Part shown: piece after piece, positions 55,507 to 62,000 of the stretch
Position numbering within the stretch: the stretch's first letter is position 1
Layout of the letters: every line of letters starts with the position of its first letter
Assembly (NCBI GenBank): GCA_946414025.1
Contig: CAMKMX010000002.1
Span: forward strand, 1 to 64,000
DNA from: an uncultured Fibrobacter sp.
GTDB lineage: Bacteria > Fibrobacterota > Fibrobacteria > Fibrobacterales > Fibrobacteraceae
Length of the DNA: 64,000 nt
Direction of reading: 5' to 3'
The notes under the pieces: model-generated
Database searches by the model: none
The model's input: only the letters and a program-made list of their open reading frames with translations
Told to the model about the DNA's origin: nothing
Position numbers and translations under genes: made by a program

Positions 55507-56014
55507 TTCTATTTATTTTCTGGGGGCTGCTATTTATTTAATATTTTGTGGCCATGCTTGCTCGCCTGCAGATCCATCAAAGCTTGATTGTGGTTTGTTT
55601 TTGGATATATATACACCAAAAGAAGCAGATTCGATTCATGTGGCAATTTACAGAAACGATACCTTGCTTTATTTGTTGAAAGATTCCATTCCTTGTAAGG
55701 AATGTGATAGACGAGTCAACCTGGAAAAAAGTTGTAAGGATTTATATCGGGAAACGGGACAAAATTATGGTCGATATTACATCGATGAAAAGGCGTTTTG
55801 TGGAAAACAAGAAACTTTATTTAAGACTATTTCTGTTACAATTGACAACGGCGGGCCTGTAGGTTATATAAACGCTCATTACATTCCAGAAGACAGTCGT
55901 GATTACTCGACATTTGCGACACAGAAAAATGGTTGCAACATAGATTCTACCTATAAGATTATAGTTGTGGATAATGCTAGTGAGTTTATAGTTGAAGATG
56001 ATACTAGTGAATAA
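55493..56014 (+). CDS. Lipoprotein, candidate immunity protein 2 (paralogue)
   Basis: 173 aa from the ATG inside the orphan tail. A hydrophobic signal is followed by a weak lipobox (CGHAC-S). It is a diverged paralogue of the preceding lipoprotein: LDCGLFLDIYTPKEADSIHV, NDTLLYLLKDSIPCKEC, NGCNIDSTYKIIV. The paired orphan tail and lipoprotein are the classic trace of Rhs cassette exchange. It may protect against an older or foreign toxin variant. No family recognised. Confidence 0.65.
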   Translation: MRPCSSIYFLGAAIYLIFCGHACSPADPSKLDCGLFLDIYTPKEADSIHVAIYRNDTLLYLLKDSIPCKECDRRVNLEKSCKDLYRETGQNYGRYYIDEKAFCGKQETLFKTISVTIDNGGPVGYINAHYIPEDSRDYSTFATQKNGCNIDSTYKIIVVDNASEFIVEDDTSE

Positions 56015-56383
56015 AGTTTTCGATTCATGACATAATGAGAAGTATTTTCCAAAGAATATATTTTACTCCAATGTTTATTTCTGCTGGATTATGGGCAAAA
56101 ATGTTTACACAAGTGCCCTGCTTGATTATCTAAACAATCGTGTATAACATCTTCTTGTGGAATTGCAAATGCAACCTAGAGTATGTCTAAAATGACGTTT
56201 TCGCCGTTTTCCAAGAACGGCAGTCAATTCATTATCACGTTCAAAACAAGAAATATGGTGAACCTTTCGTTACGCATCGGTTACTTCACGGAAACTTTTC
56301 AAGGAGCCGTCATTACTTAATGCATATCGTCAGGTCGGCGTAGCATTTTTCATAATGTTTGCATTCTTACTGAAAATGTTTTC
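56015..56383. other. Intergenic region, possibly degraded
   Basis: A 45-codon open frame at 56183-56320 (starts MSKMTFSPFSKNG, ends ETFQGAVIT) lacks a ribosome site and a family match. AT-rich stretches surround it. No terminator, tRNA or transposase signature was seen. It may be the remains of a lost gene. Confidence 0.4.
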
Positions 56384-57274
56384 TTAGAACGTGATTTTTT
56401 CTGCTAAATCACGCAATTCTTTTTGGATTGCGTTCCTTTCTTTATCGGGATATATCGTTTTTTGAGTTTTTCTTTTTAATACAAGGTAAATTTTCAATAA
56501 CCTGATAAATTTTTTATTAATATCCCAACAAAACATTTTCCCATAAAACAACCTATCTGTGTTATAATCACATTTCTCGAAGGTTCTTCCATCAAACCAC
56601 TCTTCCAAAGTTTTGTTATTAGATGGATTCAAAATGAACAATCCCTTTTGAGCCAATATGTTTTTGTTTGCTAGTTTTAAATAATTATAAGAATTGCAAA
56701 CAAATTGATCGCATAATTCAACAGGTGTATTCCAACCGACAGCCATTTTGTATGTTGCCAAAGACCTTTTATCAATGGGCGCCTGACAGTGATTAATTAT
56801 GTCTTGCATGTTACTTAAATCTTGTTGTTGTTTTTGCGTTACTGCATAAATTGAGACATAATCAGACAAATCATTTTTTTCCTTGTAGGCCGCAACACCG
56901 TCCAAAGCAAAAAAAAGAGCCGTAGACAAATCTGTAGAAAAATCAAGAATTGGAGTCCAGCACCCGTAATGTTGCAAAAAACTAAGAACGCTCAATTCAT
57001 TATACGACCCAGAAGATGTGTGATTTATAAATATTGGTTCTGCAACTTCAATAAGTCGCTGTTCATATTCGTGAAAACTACCTTTATAACCTTTTTCATC
57101 ACAATATCTTTGAATAGAATTATATTGCTTATAAGAAGCATCGCATAAACCTCTATAGAACATAGGTTGTCGAGTTTCAACAATAAATTTTAACAGAGTA
57201 TCGATATCATCAATTTTTTGATACTCAAACCAGTTCTCTTTATCCTTAAAGGATAACCATTTTCTTAAAGACAT
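56384..57274 (-). CDS. FRG-domain protein linked to the Pycsar cassette
   Basis: 296 aa, cytoplasmic. The FRG motif is MFYRGLCDASYKQYNSIQR (about 38-56) and the second block is FLQHYGCWTPILDFSTDLSTALFFAL (here in short: QHYG, LDFSTD, ALFFAL; about 95-122). FRG domains occur in proteins of phage defence and toxin loci; their activity is not well defined. It follows the cyclase gene by 36 bp with AAAGGAAAC before the ATG, so it is the third gene of the same operon. A third, FRG-type component is not part of the two-gene Pycsar definition known to me. Confidence 0.78.
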   Translation of the reverse strand: MSLRKWLSFKDKENWFEYQKIDDIDTLLKFIVETRQPMFYRGLCDASYKQYNSIQRYCDEKGYKGSFHEYEQRLIEVAEPIFINHTSSGSYNELSVLSFLQHYGCWTPILDFSTDLSTALFFALDGVAAYKEKNDLSDYVSIYAVTQKQQQDLSNMQDIINHCQAPIDKRSLATYKMAVGWNTPVELCDQFVCNSYNYLKLANKNILAQKGLFILNPSNNKTLEEWFDGRTFEKCDYNTDRLFYGKMFCWDINKKFIRLLKIYLVLKRKTQKTIYPDKERNAIQKELRDLAEKITF

Positions 57275-57310
57275 AAAGTTTCCTTTTTTATAAATTATTC
57301 AGGTAATATG

Positions 57311-58066
57311 TCATTTCATACCAGCATCAATCCATTTGTCAAATGCTGATTTAACGATATTAGCAGTATAAAATGTTCCTAATTCATTATCGTAATCTTT
57401 TGTGAACCAAGATTCAGCATCAGGATTTTCTTTCTTTAGGCGGTCTATAAAATTTGCATAAGAATCGCTTGAAAATACCAAACACGCCCTCCCTTCCTTA
57501 TTTCCCAATCCTGAAAATTTAGAGGCCTTTGTTACTGCAGATCCAATCCATACTAAATTGTTTATTCCAACACCATCTCTTCCTGCTTTTACAACTAAAT
57601 CTTGTGAAGTAGATACACCCACACCAACACAAATCATCGGATAATTTCTTTTTTTTAGAAGTGCATTTAACATTTTCATAAACGTATTAATGTAAAATGC
57701 CTTATCAGCAATTTCATATTCATCATCTTTTTGAGGAGAGGTATAAATTGCGTAGACACAATCTCCTCGAATTCCTATTTCACGCAAGTTATCATCCGGC
57801 TTTCCGCATTTATTTAAACGTAAAATTTCAATAATTTCCGAAGTAAATGCCCTAATAAGCCTAGATACCTCATTTTTATTTTCTCTAGAAAAAAGCAATG
57901 TTGATTCTCGAATGTCAACAAATAATCCTGTAACCCAACTTTGATATGCATTATCAAAAGTAAATTCTGACTCCTTTGGCAACCGATCTTGTTTAATTAC
58001 ATCTACATTGTTATCAAGAATTTCTTCTATTCTTTTTTTTCCTGCGCAATAATCATAAGTAGCCAT
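57311..58066 (-). CDS. Pycsar-type class III nucleotidyl cyclase
   Basis: 251 aa from the ATG at 58066, chosen for the AAGGAG six bases upstream; an upstream ATG would overlap the effector gene. The class III cyclase domain has the first metal Asp in GLFVDIRESTLLF (about 51) and the second in IGIRGDCVYAIY (about 102), with VGVGVSTSQDLVVKAG and IGSAVTKASKFSGLG behind. Pycsar cyclases make cCMP or cUMP after phage infection and activate a membrane or TIR effector. The neighbouring effector supports that role. Which nucleotide is made cannot be read. Confidence 0.85.
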   Translation of the reverse strand: MATYDYCAGKKRIEEILDNNVDVIKQDRLPKESEFTFDNAYQSWVTGLFVDIRESTLLFSRENKNEVSRLIRAFTSEIIEILRLNKCGKPDDNLREIGIRGDCVYAIYTSPQKDDEYEIADKAFYINTFMKMLNALLKKRNYPMICVGVGVSTSQDLVVKAGRDGVGINNLVWIGSAVTKASKFSGLGNKEGRACLVFSSDSYANFIDRLKKENPDAESWFTKDYDNELGTFYTANIVKSAFDKWIDAGMK

Positions 58067-58085
58067 TTTTTTCTCCTTATACTTT

Positions 58086-58583
58086 TCATAAAACAAATAG
58101 TGATTTTAGAACAAAGGATAATCCTGAAACGAACATTAAATAGCAAACAATCTTAAAAAATTTAAACTTGGCCATTGCTATTTCACAGTTGATATGTACC
58201 TGATGAGTTACATCTTTAAAATATTTAGAAGTATGCGCTAATTCAGGATATGCCTCTTTCAACTTAGAACGATATTCATCAAGAGAGACACTGGAAATAT
58301 CACCATAGTAATGAAAATTCATTTCCGTTTTATTCCTTTTTAAACATAACGGTGATGAAAAACGAGGAATAAAAGAACATACTAGAAGAATCAATTGAAT
58401 TGCAAGCGAAAAGATTAAAATTTTTCCACATACACTTGCCCAAGTTTCTATTTTGCAAATGTCTATGAATGCCGCTCCAAGCAAGCCTATAGCAATAGCA
58501 TTTTTAGTTTCTGCATATTTCACCCATTCTACAGAACGTTCTAATTGATTATCTAGATTGTAGGTAGCGTTATTTCCGTCCAT
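58086..58583 (-). CDS. Pycsar-type transmembrane effector (PycTM-like)
   Basis: 165 aa. The N-terminal LERSVEWVKYAETKNAIAIGLLGAAF matches the start of the Pycsar effector family (PF18967, earlier DUF5706), where the AETKN block is conserved. Three hydrophobic segments are seen: AIAIGLLGAAFIDI, ILIFSLAIQLILLVCSFI and the C-terminal VCYLMFVSGLSFVLKSLFVL. The family perforates or depolarises the inner membrane when its cyclic nucleotide binds. The cyclase gene follows by 19 bp on the same strand. Confidence 0.82.
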   Translation of the reverse strand: MDGNNATYNLDNQLERSVEWVKYAETKNAIAIGLLGAAFIDICKIETWASVCGKILIFSLAIQLILLVCSFIPRFSSPLCLKRNKTEMNFHYYGDISSVSLDEYRSKLKEAYPELAHTSKYFKDVTHQVHINCEIAMAKFKFFKIVCYLMFVSGLSFVLKSLFVL

Positions 58584-58605
58584 GATTTTTCCTTGTTGAT
58601 TGTTA

Positions 58606-58725
58606 TTATTTCACCTTTTCTCCACGGCTTCTATCTCCTCCACATCGGCAATTCCGTAGAGTTGATAGATGAGAAGCAAACTTCTGCACCACCGTTACCA
58701 TGTTGAAAAAGTAATCGCGCTCCAT
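58606..58725 (-). pseudogene. Fragment of a TIGR02147 gene upstream of the Pycsar cassette
   Basis: The frame starts MERDYFFNMVTVVQKFAS, which matches residues 71-87 of the intact TIGR02147 protein (MERDYFFNMVTYTQAK), then diverges and stops after 39 codons. Upstream DNA to the -35 also matches the intact gene's leader (AAATCTA...AAAACAG.AAAGTCAA). So the first 70 codons and the rest were lost by deletions. The frame still begins 7 bases after the -10 and could be translated as a leaderless short peptide. It lies 22 bp before the Pycsar effector. Confidence 0.75.
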
Positions 58726-58732
58726 ACCAATA

Positions 58733-58761
58733 AATCTATGCTACCAAAACAGAAAAGTCAA
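58733..58761 (-). promoter_or_regulatory. Promoter leading to the Pycsar cassette
   Basis: Minus strand TTGACT (58761-58756), 17-bp spacer with TGTTTTGGTAG, TAGATT (58738-58733), 7 bases before the ATG of the TIGR02147 fragment. It is a copy of the intact TIGR02147 promoter (41404-41376) and the only visible promoter for the Pycsar genes. Confidence 0.65.
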
Positions 58762-58816
58762 TGCTTTTTTGCAGTTAACAACGTTCTTTTTGATTTTTTT
58801 GATAAACCAAAATTTT

Positions 58817-58833
58817 GAATACGATTAGAATAC
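58817..58833 (-). promoter_or_regulatory. Paired GTATTC box on the Pycsar side
   Basis: Minus strand GTATTC-TAATC-GTATTC then AAAA, 55 bp before the -35 at 58761. The distance is 22 bp shorter than in the 77-bp copies, two periods of the box. Confidence 0.6.
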
Positions 58834-58864
58834 AGTTTGCGTTTCGAATATGTCCTCTCCTTCC

Positions 58865-58881
58865 GTATTCAAAGTGTATTC
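58865..58881 (+). promoter_or_regulatory. Paired GTATTC box on the TcA side
   Basis: GTATTC-AAAGT-GTATTC then AAAT, 77 bp before the -35 at 58959, the same distance as in the TIGR02147 operon. Confidence 0.65.
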
Positions 58882-58958
58882 AAATTTCTGATTTTTGCAA
58901 AGATGATAATGAATGTTGTCAAACATGCAGGAAAAAGAAATTTTTTGTATTAAAAATA

Positions 58959-58987
58959 TTGACAACGCCATTTTTGCAGTATAGATT
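58959..58987 (+). promoter_or_regulatory. Promoter of the TcA-like gene
   Basis: TTGACA (58959-58964), 17-bp spacer with TTTTTGCAG, TAGATT (58982-58987). Nearly identical to the TcB-like operon promoter at 45513-45541. An ATG stands 7 bases downstream, but its frame stops after two codons. Confidence 0.75.
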
Positions 58988-58995
58988 TATAAGCA

Positions 58996-59064
58996 TGGAT
59001 TAAGCGCTATGCATATTCTGGAAGTGAAAAGATTGTTCTCGGCTACAATTGTGGTTTGAGTAAA
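58996..59064 (+). pseudogene. Scar: 3' end of a subtilase gene fused to the promoter
   Basis: The frame from 58996 reads WIKRYAYSGSEKIVLGYN, matching the last residues of the 38-kb subtilase (RIKRYANSGSGNVVLGYN). One base is then missing, and the DNA still matches the gene end (TGTGGTTTGAGTAA). Directly before it comes the TIGR02147-type promoter with AGCATGGA. A whole TIGR02147-lipoprotein-subtilase operon has thus been deleted between its promoter and its last codons. Confidence 0.78.
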
Positions 59065-59082
59065 AAAATAAAGGAGTAATTT

Positions 59083-62000
59083 ATGCCGTATCCCGTTCCA
59101 TACACTTGGACTGTTTCTGGAATACTTTTACAAAATGGAACTCCCTTTAGTCAAGGAAAATTAGAGGCATATAATAGACTTGCAGATGGATCGTTAGATT
59201 GGATAGCTGAATGCAGCCCTGCTGGAGATGGTTCGTATTCACTCATCTTCTCTTCGTCGGCATTTCAAAAAGGGGATAATTCCATTGACCATCCCAACTT
59301 GGTAATTCGGCTTTATGACTATCAAAACAATTTACTTTGGGAGTCCGACACATATGCGGCCATGGATACTCCTTTTGAAATGGGCACAATTGACATCTCC
59401 ATTGCCTCTGCAGACGATATTTGGAATATCCAAGGGACAGTATTCTATAGTTCGGCAAGCCCATTAAGTGCGGGAACTGTGTATGTTTATGATATCTGGA
59501 ATGGGCAGACAACGCTTTTGACTCAAGCCTCTCTGAATACAAAGGGCTATTTTTCCTGTTCGTATCCAAAATCGGCATTCCAAAAACAAGGTGCGGCAAG
59601 AAGCGCTCCGAATCTCCAGATTATCGTGCGAGATTCACAGGGGCGTAGCCTTACGACATATAATGTTCCAGACCCTGTATCGGTTAATCAGGTTGTGAAT
59701 ATACCCTTGGGCTCCGTTCCTGATTCATTGACTAATGAAGACTGTAAGGTCTATGGGACGGTCAAGAACACCCTAAATTACCCATTGAAAGATGATATTA
59801 CAGTTGCAGCATTCTGTCTCTATTATCAGGAAACGATTGACAACGGTTCGGGTGATAAATCTGGAAAATTTATCAAGGTCATGTTGGGCACCCCCGTAGT
59901 TCCGGATACTTTCGGACATTATGAAATTGACTATAGGGCTTCTGCGATTCCGCAAGGACTTAAACTTGATAGCAATGTCGCTAGGGGAAAAGACAAGGCC
60001 TCTTTGTATGCCGAGGTTCATTACGCAAAAGGTGGCACAACTCCGAGTAGCGGCCAACCAAGGAGTTTTTATTCGGCCCCTCTAGTTTTTAATGGGCAAT
60101 CTGTCCAAGAGATTAATTTTGTTCTAGACCTTGAGACGGACAAACCTTACAAATCAGAGTTTGAAGCGCTTGACGATTTGTTGCAAATTTACTACCAGAC
60201 CATAATATCGAATACCGAAACCGTCAAATACAGTAAGCAGGATAAAATTGCGGAATTCCTTGAGAATGTGACCCAATTGCCACTAGTTGTTGGTCGTGAA
60301 AGTTTGACGGAAGAAAAAGTGCGGGCGTATTTTAAAGCATTCCAACTGGCTCATGAATTGACAGTAACTGTGAAAAATATTGAATTGAGCTTCAAAGCAA
60401 AGTATCAGGATGCTTTGAATCAGGGGAGGATTTCTCAAGAGGAGTATGCCAGACTTACCTCAGAACAACATATTGTCTACTTGAATGCTCAATATCTTTA
60501 TCCCATAGTTGTTGACTGCGGTATTGTTGATTTGTCTACTTTACTCTCTCTTGGTGTTGATGAATGCTCAAGAGAAACTAAAAAAGCGTTGAAAGAAAAT
60601 ATCATAAGTGCCTCTTTGAGTGCAGACGAATTTAAGAATTGTATTTGGATGAATTTACAGACATCTGATGAAATTGCACAAGAACAAGAAGATACGTTTT
60701 CCCCGTATTTCTTCTTCTATCTACTCCTAACAAATGAACTTGATTTATATAGAGATAGCGATGCGACTGGAAATGTTAGTGCGTTTCCAAAAAAAGGGAA
60801 GACTGGGCGCCCAAAACTCAGTTTGTTAGAAAGTAAGAAAACAGAGCTTTCATATCTTTTAGAAGAATATGTTAAGGCTGGGTCAAATTATCGTGATTTG
60901 ATTGCGAAATTGAGGAAAGATTCAGGTATTCTAGAAGAATCTATAGTAGATGATTTAGAATTGTTGGTTGATCTTGCTGATTTCTGTAATTGGTATTCTG
61001 ACCTGGTTGTTTGTGCGTACCAGACAATAAAAACCAATTCCTCGTATACCAATATACATAAATTAGAAGATATTCTTTTGTTGCACTACAACACCCGTGG
61101 ATTCTGGGAAACAGCTCTTGGATACGCTACGGATCGTTATCATGTTTGGTGTAGTGATGCTCCTCTGCTGTTGCCAGTAGAACTTTTTCCAGGAATAGAA
61201 TCGAGTGAACAGTATGAGATAGCAGTCCGCACATTAAAGGACCGCCTTAAAGCGAAGTATCCCCAGGCCGACTTAAATACAGATATTCTGGAATCCTTTT
61301 CAACGACAGATGCCGCAGAAAAGCCCTGGCATGATCTGTTTGCCAAATTAAGGGATTCTGAAGCCTGGAAGGACTTTGACCTAAATAGTTCCGATTTAGA
61401 TACTTTCCTAAACAATTCTGCCGCCGCTCATGAACAAGATGACCAAATTCCAGAGGCAACAGCAACGGAAAGCGAAAAGGAACAAATAAGGACTCTTCAG
61501 CGCCTTTACCGGTTGACAAATGACCCTGAGGCTATTGCATACCTTATCAAGAACAATTTTGATTCCGCTGCAAAAATTGCTTTAATTGATGAGGAACGAT
61601 TTGTTGCGGAACATGGCCTTGGCATGGGGGACAAGGAACTTGCCGCAAACATTCACCGGTTGGCCAAAAACTTTGTTGCCAACGCGACGCTTGACATTGA
61701 ACGTTTTCATGGCAGTCTGAATGAGGCTGACGATGCGATTATATCGTTGCCTCGTGGATTACGCCAAGATAATGCCGTTTCAAGCCCGAAAAGGACTATG
61801 CGAAAAAATCTTTCAAATTCAAGGAACGTTGCGACTCAACGCCTACAGAGCAAGAGTTATGCCAACTGGAAAACTCTTTTTGGAAGAATTAATCGTAATT
61901 CAGGAACGCAGAATCAGTCCATTTTGAGTGCTTCGGCATATCTGTTAGATCTGTTGGAGTTTTTGAAACAAGGGCATGCTTACAGCCGCTTCATTAGCCG

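Larger units (their letters stand above)
58584..59082. other. Divergent control region between Pycsar and TcA-like genes
   Basis: Holds a TIGR02147 gene fragment, two GTATTC boxes back to back, one promoter facing each way and the scar of a subtilase gene (58996-59064). It is built entirely of parts of TIGR02147-type operons. Confidence 0.7.

Noticed and set aside
56183..56320. 45-codon open frame between the second lipoprotein and the FRG gene
   Set aside because: No ribosome binding site and no recognisable homology; could be a remnant but cannot be supported as a gene.
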